Notes under the pieces: generated by a model | What the model was told of the DNA's origin: nothing | Database searches by the model: none | Seen by the model: the letters and a program-made list of their open reading frames with translations, nothing else | In this document: in pieces, positions 46,523 to 57,239 of the stretch | Position numbering within the stretch: position 1 is the stretch's first letter | Layout: every line of letters starts with the position of its first letter | Assembly: GCA_030268105.1 (NCBI GenBank) | Contig: BSDZ01000008.1 | Location: 4,216,001-4,280,000, forward strand | Reading direction: 5' to 3' | DNA length: 64,000 bases | Source of the DNA: Volvox africanus | Lineage: Eukaryota > Chlorophyta > Chlorophyceae > Chlamydomonadales > Volvocaceae | Translations under genes and position numbers: made by a program

Positions 46523-47904
46523 GGATGCGAGGCAGGATATGAGCGAGGCTGGGCGGGTGCTTGTGTGTCGCGGACGGACGCGGTGGGGCCTGTCTGCAAA
46601 GGCTTTTACGACTTATTTGCTCGGATTAGGATGATACCTAGACACAGCCATTTCGATGCTCGTGGGTTATTGTATGATTGGATTGTAAATCAGCGGACAA
46701 GAATATTGTCCGTTGTGTCCTAGGGGACCTACCAGGACCTACATATACGCCCCACCCCACAATCAACCTAAGGCGCCTTTTCTTAAGGAAGTAAAGGATT
46801 TGACAACCCGCCGATTATACTATGTACGATCAGGGGTCACCCCTCCGTACAGCGAAACCTGTAGCTACGTCTATCCACGACAACAGCTTTTTTAAGCTAA
46901 GGAGTTATGCAGGATATCTCAAATTGACTGGGGAAATCCTCTGTATGTACTGCGTATGTATGTGCTCAAGTAGGGCCCTAAAATGGAAAGCCAGTTGCGA
47001 GTTTGGGTTCGTTGCTTTGTACGGCATAGAAGCACCTGACTAGCAAGCAAGAATCACGTCGGCTTACTTCTCCGGTGTTCCTGCAGAACCGTATTGTCAA
47101 GTTGAATTCTTGCTGGCTCTTGTCTTTCAACATCTGACACCTCTATTACTTATCATAAAATCGCAAAGTAAGTTAGGCTACCATCTCCAAAATTATATCG
47201 TTCATAAACGAACATTTGTTTCAAATACTTATAATTGCGCAGAGAATGGAAGAATTGGTGGCTGAGCTGCTTCACCGCTCACGGTCCATTCGTACCATTA
47301 TTCGTATTATTAATGTCTAACGGATATACATTCCAAAGATATTGAAGAATGTATGTATTCAAGGCAAACGAGAAAAAAGAGGGTGAAAAGGTGAGCTTTA
47401 AGCAGCTTGAGAATTAGTTTTGTGAATTTTCAACTAGACATTCACCATGGATGACAGGGTTTTTGTAAAAAAAGCGAATACGCTGCGGAGAATATTGCTA
47501 GGACCAGAGAGAATGGGACCCGTGACAGGTCTGCGTCGGAACCAGGCAACTATCATCACGGCGCAACGGAAACCCTTGCCAGGGCCGTTCCCGAAGATGG
47601 TGTTCACGCGGAAGGCCTGGCGGAGCGGGCAGCCAGGAAAGCAGCCGCAAAACGTGCTCGCGCGGACAAATTGCCAGCCCGCATCAGCAAGAAACTCCGT
47701 AAAACAATCGGTGGCAAGAAGAAACTGGCACTACAAGATAAGATGCTGCGCCTATTGCCGAAATGCTCGCCGCTGCAGCCCGAACCAAAGACGGCAGCCA
47801 GTCTACCCACGTGCCTGAACACTGCGCGTGGCGGGACAGCTACAACTTCGTCGCAGAGCAATACCCACACCAGGCACCCGGGGACAGGCTTCCCGTTGAA
47901 GCTT

Positions 47905-50900
47905 TTAAGGACGCTTAAAGCTGCACCGCATGCGCTCACGGAACCTAGCAGAGCTGAGGAGGACGCACGATTGCAGCTGCGGCAGCACCGCTTTGGAGCC
48001 TTTGGTGCTGCAGTTGCACAAGAAGGAAGCCAAGAGGTGCGTTTTGTTCGACGCGGCGTTCACGTTGCCTCATGTTTGCAGCTTTGATGCGAGTTACGTC
48101 TGGCAGCAGTTTATAGCCTAGCTACCCCTTGAGCCGCAGACGACAGTTGTTCTGGCCGCCATACCCTGGGGCCTGACGGGTGGTATGGATGCGTCTGCGT
48201 TGAGCCACACCAGTTGACCGATGCTCTCCTAAAAGGATGTGCTTACACAGTTTAAGCACACGGTCATACACGACATCCTTTGCGATATTGAACGACATGC
48301 GAAAGCTTCTTTTATGCGCCATGGACTCATGTTCGGCTTCACCCGCCGTTGCCGAAGAAATTGCTATTCCAGCGCCTCCAGCCGTCCTCATTGCTGCTGG
48401 CCAAGCCGCAGCTAAAACACTAAGTGCTAGCTGCCACGTGGCACTGATTTCCCGCAGGACGATGTGGCACTTTTGGAGTCCGGAGGCTACGGCACAAGTG
48501 AGGCACTGGAGAAGGAGTACCTACGGCTCACCAGCTTACCGCGAGCTTCTGATGTGCGGCCGCCCGCTGTACTGGCCGTTGCCCTGAAATTAGTGAAAGC
48601 CAAGTGGCTTCGGCGGCCCGACTACGCTGCGGCTTCTGAGCAGCTGAAGTCCATTCGGCAGGTGAGGTACATCACCCCATGAGGATGGGGTGCAACTGCT
48701 GAGGCAACCCTTTGATGACTTAGCCTCAGGTATGCCACAGGACGCAGGATGTGAAGCGCTTAGTGGACTCGGGGGCGAGTGATGGCCCATTCTCCGCATC
48801 GAATGTCAAGCCAGGAAGTCCCCGTACAGCTAAGCCTGGGCCGCAACATTCGGGGCGGGGCTTGTTAGGCGTTTACAGCACCAGGGACGACAGACCGATG
48901 GGAATGCTGTATACCTGTTTTGTGGTGGACTATGTTTCGGCTCTTATGTCGTTAAATTGCCGCTGCTCCTTACCACGTGACGTCAGGACCTCACGGTCCA
49001 GCATGTGCGGGACGCGCTGACTGTGGATGTGTATGAGACCCACGGGCGCCTTGCATTGGAGGTGAATGACCTGGCGGAGTTTCGGCGCTGCCATGGAGTG
49101 CTAAGGCAGCTGTATGCCGAAGAGGTCGGTGAACTGTACTGCCGTGGGCCGTACCGTACGTGGGGCATGCGGGGCCGCCATGACTAGACAAACCTACTCC
49201 TAAGCTGCCATGCTGTAAACACTTTCCTCTCAGCATATCTTAGGGAGATCGGATACAGCGTCGGCTTGCATTCACCATCAGGTCTTCTGACCAATTTTCC
49301 GATGTTCGCCGAATATTCCCTCTATTCTGATGCTAGTTGCACACGTTGTAACCACCTCCCGCTGCGCCCCGCCAGTTGCCCGGCAACCCTGCGGAATTTG
49401 AGGCGTACGGGCTGCTGTACACTCAGGCAACAGCAGCCGCTCGCAACACCTTGGCAATGGAGCTGAGCCTTGTGCCCCAGCACCTGCTGGACCACAGCTT
49501 TGTGCGTCACGCACTGGCGGTATGCACGGCCGTGAGGTAAGGCCCATAAGTCGAGGTCCAGAAGACCCGCTCCGCCCTTGCGTCTGGTGGGGTGGTGTGG
49601 AGTTAAAACCAATGTGAAAACCATGGCGCTCGTACCTTCCGTGTTCGTTCACCGCCTGTCTGACGGCGATACGGTCCTAGGTCAGTGTAGCGTGCGTCTT
49701 TCAAGCTACGCGCCTTGAGATGCAGTGAAAGCTTGCCGGCATGTGAGGCTGAGGCATCCACGCAGAACTGAAAGTCGCGGTCCAGGTTTTCCCAGAGCTG
49801 TACTGCCTAGTCCCTGGTTAGCGGGTTCGTGATGGAAGTGGCATGCCACTAGTTGACCGGGTTGAGGGGGTGGCATGGCGTATCAGCAGTCAGGAGCCCC
49901 AGCGCGGACTGCTATTGGGGTCTTTTTCACCGTATGTTCAAGGAATGCGTGTTATGCGCAACTAAGCTTTAAGCATGATGCTCAAAATTTCTTTCTTCTG
50001 CGTCTGATGGGGCCAAGCCCATTTTCCTTCCTTTGTTAAAACCTGAGGAGCTGTGGCTGGCATGCCCTCCCTGCGTAAGCACCCTCCCCGAAGTATCTGA
50101 AGTAGGGGTCCATCATTGCGATCCATCATATCTGGAGTAGTTACCCCACGGGTCAGGCATTATATGAGAAACTTACTGCCAAGAGTGAGACAGGATACGG
50201 CGCTCTGCTTCTGGGCGAGTGAGTGAAGAGTGAATGAACGCCAAAGGCCCGAACGAACGACGAACGAGCAGAGCACTGTACCCTGTCGAACGATTTGCAG
50301 GATATTTCGATAACATGACTGAACCGTGAGATAGCGAGTTTATTCCAATGGCAGGCGCCGAAGTACCAGTGCATTATTGCTGCAAAGTGCAGATATGTTT
50401 AAGTGCTTCTCACTCTCACTCATTACACACCTCACGCCGATATATTTGCATTGAATATTAGGGTACTGAGGCGCCGCCCGCAGTGGAATAAGAATACTAA
50501 TAGCATTCGGCTTAAGTATATTGGTGTGTTGGGCTTAATGGTTTAGTCTAACCTTATCGGTGGTGATTGGGCGCTACCCCTGCCGATAACCCTATCCTTT
50601 TGATGACTTGGTACAGGTCTGGCAATTATGCACGCTTCGTAGCCCTGTATGACGGTGCGCCGCGGATGTCGCCATATATTATGGACAAGCTCTTGGGGCA
50701 GGTGAACCGAGAAAGCTTGTGTGTCTCCAGTGAATATGTTCACCGTCAGAGTTTCATGGAGGCTCAACCTCATAAGTTGTCATTGCTACCGCTTTACTTT
50801 GTCATGTCATGTGTGATGTGTTGTGATGACACACTAGTATATTCCGGATACAATGCAGTCTGGCTCTGCCTGTTCGATTACGGTGTGGCTAAAACCTCGT

Positions 50901-51498
50901 TACTATCACCCTGCTATGCCAATGATGGCACGCAGATGAGGATGTTTGCGCTTCAAAGCACTACGTTTGCGTTCAAACCGATGCCCGTGCCGCTCTCATA
51001 CCTTGCGGCACAGCTTGGTCTTGAGACAGAGGAGGAGGTGGGTCGGGACTGATGCAAGGTTGTTACAAAAGGCATGCCTCGAGGGCTACTTCTCGACCCA
51101 TTCCCAGGGTCACGGCATATCTGTCACTATGATGAAGCGCTTAATAACAACTGATTATCAGTTTATTTGTTGGTGAATGTGATTTGTGCATGGCGCATTC
51201 GCACAATGTATCTCTGCCTGGCACTGATAGGCGCCGACCGGCTAATTCACGCAAAGTGGGTCCTGTAGGACGCGTTTCTCCCAGGTGATGCGACTGGGCT
51301 GACCTCCTGCTTCCGATCTGCTCCTCTCCACATACCTACCCTAAACGTCCCCCCTGGTCTCCCGCTGATCCGGCACGCTTATGTTGGTTTGCGGCCCTTT
51401 ACCTGAAGGCCGTGGATTTGGCAGAAGAGTATGGAGCGGTGGTGGACAGACAGGAGCGCTGCCTGGTCACCAAAGTCTCGGCTACCAAACAATTGTAG
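47905..51498 (+). CDS. SAC3/GANP family protein, THP3/LENG8-like (5' end unresolved)
   Basis: This family acts in transcription-coupled mRNA export and splicing, in the nucleus. Seen in order: an exon ending at 48036 with EEDARLQLRQHRFGAF; 48458-48661, SGGYGTSEALEKEYLRLTSL, VRPPAVLAVALKLVKAKW and SEQLKSIRQ; 48987 onward, DLTVQHVRDALTVDVYETHG then LAEFRRCHGVLRQLYAE; 49372-49536, GNPAEFEAYGLLYTQATAAA and VRHALAVCTAVR; 50617 onward, SGNYARFVALYDGAPRMSPY and IMDKLL; an exon ending at 51037 with PLSYLAAQLGLETEEE; the last ending at 51498 with AEEYGAVVDRQERCLVTK. The SIRQDLTVQ...VYETH and NY..F..LY..AP blocks identify the THP3/LENG8 branch rather than TREX-2 SAC3. N-terminal exons (47.4-47.9 kb, Lys/Arg/Ala-rich) and the ends near 50.75 and 51.4 kb are not settled. 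No frame break in the conserved part. Confidence 0.85.
50130..50338. repeat. R2 inverted-repeat element (MITE-like)
   Basis: Left arm (about 50130-50210) is an inverted copy and right arm (about 50266-50338) a direct copy of the 75-bp sequence at 43262-43336: AGCAGAGC-CGTA-CCTGTC and ACCGTGAGATA are shared. A spacer of about 55 bp with GAAC/GAACGA repeats sits between. It lies in an intron of the SAC3-like gene (49537-50616). Size and symmetry fit a small non-autonomous transposon; target-site duplications were not found by eye. Confidence 0.6.
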
Positions 51499-51685
51499 CT
51501 AATACGAGCAGTCACTGACAGGGGATGTGTGCAGCCAACCTGCAAGGTTCCTATCCTGGGGGTCATGGAGTTGTCGGCTACATGGTCGGGTAGTGTAATA
51601 TGCAGTCATATGCAGAACATTCAAGTACGATTCCTTGTGTGCAGATATAGAGGGAAGGGGGGGACTGCATTAACGAAAATGGGGA

Positions 51686-51817
51686 CTAATTTACTTACCT
51701 CCTTATTCTCCTGATTTAAATCCTATAGAGAAGTTCTGGGCAAATTTTAAACGTAACTTACGAAAAGGTAATTAAACAATTTGATGATTTCTTGAGTTCA
51801 ACGACAATGACATATTA
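51686..51817 (+). mobile_element. IS630/Tc1-mariner transposase remnant
   Basis: One frame reads YLPPYSPDLNPIEKFWANFK, then RNLRK; the PYSPDLNPIE block, ending in the third acidic residue, is the hallmark of the C-terminal catalytic end of DDE transposases of the IS630/Tc1-mariner group. A one-base slip (AAAAGG) then leads into VIKQFDDFLSS and a stop. Only about 130 bp remain; the first two catalytic Asp regions are absent. Locally AT-rich compared with the SAC3-like gene that ends 190 bp upstream. Bacterial (IS630) or eukaryotic (mariner) origin cannot be decided from so little. Confidence 0.75.
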
Positions 51818-52960
51818 AGGATATGGCTATGTGCGTGTTATACTTATTATATTAATCAGCTGTATGCATACCTGCGAGAGATTCCGTGGTAGATAACATA
51901 GCGGCCGATGCTCATAGGCTGTCAAGGCCGTATCAGCGGCTGCTGTTAGATGCCTAATGCCAAGCTAGCTCGGCCATGATAGGGGCTTGTTAAGCATCCG
52001 CTAGTATGCTGCCAGGCCGGGATCACTAGCCAAGACGAATGGGGCTGCAACGCTGTCAGATAGTGTCAAACCAGACCTTACATTTCGCGGCCGGAGGCAA
52101 CCAGACGGCCCTCCTGTCTTTTTGTTCAACGCCCTTGTAAATAAGTAAATGACATGAATCGAGCCCAGTAAGCATCTATAGCCTCTGTCGCAATCTTATC
52201 ATGCGCGTCCCAAACACTGTATTTACGGTGGTTAGGTGCCCGCCTAGTGGCATATATCGAGCTGCACTCACCTCTTCCGCTCTCTGCCCTGCATACACGT
52301 GATGAAATAAAGTACTAGCTTTCTGGTTTTCTCTAGTGCTGTGAATATATAACTGTGGCGAGCGTCTGTATGAACGCCTGTGGTTTTCGTATGTCTTAAC
52401 CTTGAAACTCTCTATGCTCATCCTTCACCCTTACTCTTAGGGGTTGTGAATACAGGGTGCCTCTCCCGTAATCCGAACGGAGTGGGCCTTTCGCTCCAGG
52501 ATATCCAAGAGCACTTAAAATGAAGCTGGTCGCATGATGTACCATGCCGCACAGCTGTGGCAACTGGCTGGCCCCCTTCGCTTTTTTTGTAGTCATCCTG
52601 CAGGTCATACTACAAATACAAAAAACATTCCCCTTCACGTGATTTGCATTGGCAAACGCGCAAGTTGAGACGCAAAAACTGTTTTAACATCCTGACGGCG
52701 ACCTTAAGATCCCCACAAGCATAGGCTCCGCAAAGGATCCATTATTTCATGGCCTTCACATACTATGATGCTTGCGACTCTCCCCAAAATAGAAAGCCGC
52801 GACGATTCTGAAGCAGCTGACCTCCAACGTCCTACTGGAGAACGACATATGTTGTAGCGTCCGTGCTGTATACTACATTGACTGACTGATTGACTGACTG
52901 AATGTTAAGCAAGCCTGCGATGCCTACCATGATTGAAGCCCTTATCCTAACAATTGAACT
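51818..52960. other. Intergenic between convergent genes
   Basis: No gene seen. A short imperfect TGAC/TGAT tetranucleotide run lies at 52880-52902. The SAC3-like (+) and RING (-) genes converge here. Confidence 0.55.
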
Positions 52961-52964
52961 AATT

Positions 52965-52969
52965 TTACA
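52965..52969 (-). terminator. Poly(A) signal TGTAA for the C3HC4 RING gene
   Basis: TGTAA on the minus strand about 75 nt after the stop at 53043. Same motif and distance class as seen after TOP2. Confidence 0.5.
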
Positions 52970-53042
52970 CACCACAAACGGTTCTGGTTAGCCTGGCTCA
53001 CAGCCGCTGTGTGTCAACAAAGGTCAACAAAGCCGAATCCCT

Positions 53043-56000
53043 TTATTCGTTTCCACAATCAGTTCCTAGCAATCTGACGCATTCCGTGGCCCGAATTCCC
53101 TCACGGCAGATGGGGCATAAGTTGCCCCGTTCCACAATTGGTGGCAGGCAGGTTTCGCAGAGCACAAGGTGGCCACAGGGCAGCAGCACGATGGACCGGC
53201 TGTTTTCCATGCACACCACGCACAAGTGTTCATCTTCGTCGTACTTAAACACAGCCGGTTGCGCAACAGCTGCAGGCGCCGCCACCGCAGGCACTGCAGG
53301 CACCGCCACCGCTGCGGCTGTTGCCGCTGTAGAACGATATTGCATGTATGCCGCCATCATCGCATTTGCAGGCCTGGCACCACCTCTGGCCACTGGCGCT
53401 GTGAACTGTGCACCAAGAGTCGATGGCACCGCACTAACCAAAGGATTCGACGCAATCCCTCCCGCGTGCACGATCGGCGGTGCAGCCAGCGCTCCCCGCA
53501 CAACTGGGACGGGCTGCGGTGAACCTGGCTGCACAGGGACAACCCGTGCTGGCATCCCAACTGGGAGGCCGGGCCGGTAGATGATAGGCACCGGGCCAGC
53601 ACCCGCCGGGTACACCACGGGTGTACCTGCCAATGTGGAAACTGGAGCAGCATGGATCGGTACGCCTGGGAACGTGCGGTGAGGTCCCGCAGCCACGACG
53701 GGCCGCACAGAGCCTGGTGCGGGTGCAGGCAATACGCCAGCAACCCGGCCCGCCGCTGCAGCCAGAACGGGGTTTACCAGCGCCAGAGCAGGGTTTATGA
53801 ATGGCATTGGCATTGCCGGAGGCTTTGGCTTTGCTAATGTGGCCGGTGAGGAGGCAGGAACTGCAGCTGGAGCAGTGGCCAGCATGGTGACTGGAGCAAC
53901 AGGAGCGGCGGCTGACGCGATGGCTACAGCAGCGGCAGGAAGGACAGCTGGGGCAGCATGCTGTGGCAAGGCGAACAGCGGCGCAACCGGCTTGGCGGGA
54001 GGCAGAGCTGCTTTGAGCAATACTGGGGCCGTTGCAGATGCAAGTGCAGCAGCAGCAGTGGGCACTGCCGTGGAGCTGGCTCCAGGGCCGACGGAAGCCC
54101 CAGCAGCCGTGGCAGAGGCTACCTCTTTGGACTTTTCCTTCTTGTCCTTCTTCGTCATTGGGGCAGCTGGTTCACGCGATACCACTGGCGGAGGGACGGG
54201 TTCCGGGGCAAGCAGTGCAGGTGGCAGCTTGGGCGATGGTTGCTCAGGCCCTGCGGGGCTCAAAGCAGTTGCTCCCAATTCCTGCACTGCCAGCTCCCGA
54301 TCCGTCGCCGCTGGCTGGACCTTTCCCACTGATGATGGCGGCTGTGCCTTAGCCAATGAGCCAGCAGCGCTACTATTCGCAGTCACGTTCTCCTCCTCCC
54401 CTTCTTCGCCGGCAGCAGCGGCCGCGACAGCCTTCTTTGCCGCCTTAGCCGCCTTCTTCTTCTCATTTTTTCTCTTGGCCCTTTCCTTCTTGGCCTTCTC
54501 TGCCGCCTCCTCTGCAAGAAGCTCATCCGCATGCTGCTGAGCTGCCTTCCACCTAGCCTCCTCAGCGGCGATCTCGGCAAGGATTAACCTGCGAAGCCGC
54601 CGAAATAGGATATGACCACTATCTTTCCCCAGCACGTTTTTGGTTATTGCCCACCCTTGACCCATCAAGGAACTCCTAACGAAGCCGTCCAAATTCGTAC
54701 TATTGCATTTCCCATGAAGCTGCACATTACAAATAAGCTTCACTCAGCTCGCATTGCCCATGCCGAATTCCTTACAAAAGGTTAAGGCATGTACCTTTTC
54801 TCATCGGAGATTCCGCTCCTTGTAGCAGAGGCCGATGCAGCAGCCTGCTGAGCCTTCTTGCCGCCCGTCGAGCCACCAGTGCTGGTTACTGTATTGCCGG
54901 TCGAAGTGGATGCACCCGTATTTTTGATGGCAGACGCTATGGTCTGCGTCTGTGGGCTCTTCTTGGCCGCGCTGGCCTTACCACTGGAAGAGACAGCAGC
55001 AGCAGCAGCAGCAGCAGCAGCCTCAGCGCCTGCCAACCGGGTCAAGGGAGGGCCGCCTAGGGGCTTCTGTTACATTTCACTCAAAGTTAATGCGTTAGGC
55101 CTAAGCAAAAAACACGAGATGGCGTGTATGTAATCTGCATGCATCAACCATCCTGAGAGTATTATTCTGCAGTATTTAAACCTGTGATCTCGGGTCCGTA
55201 CCCAACTGTGTTAAAATCATCCGCGCCCAACATGATGAAACTACGCTCAGAACGTCCAAAACGTTTCTCCCTGAATGTCCTGGGTGACCCGATGCACTTA
55301 CCAGTTGCAGCAGGTGCAGGCTCGTTGACTAGGTTGATCATCTGCTCAACAGGTGCCGGTGCTTCAGACACCGCTATAGTTGAAGGCCCCGCTGTAGCAA
55401 TAGAATCCCCTGTAGCAGCAGGCGCGAGGGCCGCACGTGCGGTGGACGCATCCGCTCTGAAGGTTGTGGACGCCATGGTAACTTCGCCCCCAGTACCGAT
55501 AGTGGCTGCGGCAATTGCCGCTGCCTCTTGCGCCGAGCACACCTCCGGGACCGGCGGGTTGGCCTGTTAGCAGAAAGGGTGGCACAAGTGCTGACCGTTC
55601 ATTTTGGCACTCGAAACATGAACACGTACCCATGTATCCTATAATACTCTTTTGCCAACACAGCAAACAACTCCAAACCTGTGATCCTCTGAACATCGTG
55701 CAACGTCCTCCCAAACCAGATACCCAGTTCTTAATACATCCCTAACCTGCAAGAACAGCTGGTAGGCCCGGGCCATGAAATTGTCGACGTCCTCGTGATT
55801 TTCGTCAGCCCAGTCTGCAGCACCCCCACCCCCGGCTCCTCCCCTTCCCCCTTGATTGCCACCGTCGTCCCCATTCGCGAAAACAGGACCGCTGCCATGG
55901 CCTGTCGGTGGCACGGTACCATTAACTCCATACGCAGCAGCCAGGACGCCATCTGCTGCCGGGACTGGGGCATTGGGTGCATCGGGTGGGGCATCAGCTG

Positions 56001-56391
56001 GGGCGCCTGCCGCAGGAGCACTTGCGCCATCTGGGGCCCCATCTGGGTCTTCGTTGTCCACCTGCTCGCTGGGCAGCTCAACTAGTACATTGGGATCTGG
56101 CTCAGATGGCTTAGCCCTGTCAGCTTCATTGCCGTCATCGACCTCTTCAATGCCCGCATCATGAGAAGTCTCCAGGGAGTTGTTGCCAAGGCCTGGTAAC
56201 GCCTCTGGTTGCGGTGTGACGGAGCTCATACACATCACGTTTGTCGAACGGACTTGTGGTGACTTGCATTCATCAATTTCATGTCCTCCCTCTAAACCGA
56301 TGGTATTGGTAATTATTGGCTCGAAAACTGCCTTTGTGTCCAACTTTCGGCAGGCCACTTCCTGAGGCACAGCTGGCGCAACGACTGCCAT
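53043..56391 (-). CDS. C3HC4 RING-finger protein, probable E3 ubiquitin ligase (complete, 937 aa)
   Basis: The RING should recruit an E2 enzyme; substrate unknown. Seen: exons 55747-56391, 55302-55563, 55182-55270, 54795-55066 and 53043-54588 join in frame from ATG 56391 to stop 53043. Residues 1-215: acidic, Ala/Pro/Asp-rich, ending in a Gly run and AYQLFLQ. Third coding exon has a poly-Ala tract from a CAG-type repeat. From about residue 423: LILAEIAAEEARWKAAQQHA and a long Lys/Ala/Glu coiled coil (KKERAKRKNEKKKAAKAAKK). Then about 300 residues of Ala/Pro/Val low complexity. Residues 879-917: CVVC, LPCGH, LCETC, CPIC, a canonical C3HC4 RING like those at the C-terminus of XIAP/MUL1/RGLG-type proteins. 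No membrane span, BIR or copine domain, so the exact family is open. The 89-nt exon was placed because it alone restores phase. Confidence 0.85.
54989..55022. repeat. (CAG)n run encoding poly-Ala
   Basis: About nine CAG/GCA triplets in the fourth coding exon of the C3HC4 RING gene; read on the minus strand as GCT codons, giving about nine Ala in a row. Confidence 0.9.
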
Positions 56392-57239
56392 AGCTGCTCC
56401 GCAATATGCGAGTGAAGCAGAGCCTTAAAATTTAGCTGTGTGCAGTTACAATTGGCCCGGTAGTCTGTATCAAGGGAGATATGGAAGAGAAATCGTAAGG
56501 AGCGACACCGGTATCCGGAAACAGTTTCCACTATGTCATTTACTAAATCAGATCAAGCCGTGAATTGTGAGCAGCATAATGTCCAGAGGTGCCAGATGGA
56601 AAAGGGCATGAAAACCCAAGCTACCTTATGGAAGAACCTGGCGGCCAAGGTACGCTTCAGGAACTTAAAGCTAAGCAGGATCATCTTATTTTAAAATCGA
56701 GGACAAATCAATATGAGTGCAGATACTGAACGCTGAAAAAATTAAGCCCAGGGTGCCCAAAAGGTTTGAGCAAACTATGTCAGCACCTTGTGCACGCCTA
56801 TGTCTTGCCTTTATAGATGGCCTGCTCAAAGCGACTTGTCATCTTACTTCAAAATTGTCCAAGATGCAATAATCGCAATACAGTCGAAAACAGTTGTAGC
56901 ACTGATTACAATATCAACTTACCAAGGTCGCCAAGTCTGCAACCTAAATATGCCAATACTACCTGAAAGGAGATTTTGAACACACATATAGACAACATCA
57001 ACATGTCATTAACTTCGCAAAGTTGTACGCCGCTCTACGGCATCGCCATCAAATGGTGAATAGATGAACTGAGCACCCACGGCCAGACGAGCTCGAACGA
57101 GTTCGTAATCCATTCGTATCGTAAGGCATCCACCATAGGCATAGCATGCACCGGTAAGGGAGGAGCACAAACTTGATGAAGGAGCATCTACCACACAAAC
57201 ACTGTCATGGAACCGTTAAGAATGCCTTCAGCTCCATAG

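Noticed and set aside
53797..54540. 247-aa plus-strand ORF rich in Ala/Gly
   Set aside because: Exact antisense of the Ala/Pro-rich exon of the C3HC4 RING gene, which has a RING domain and good splice sites.
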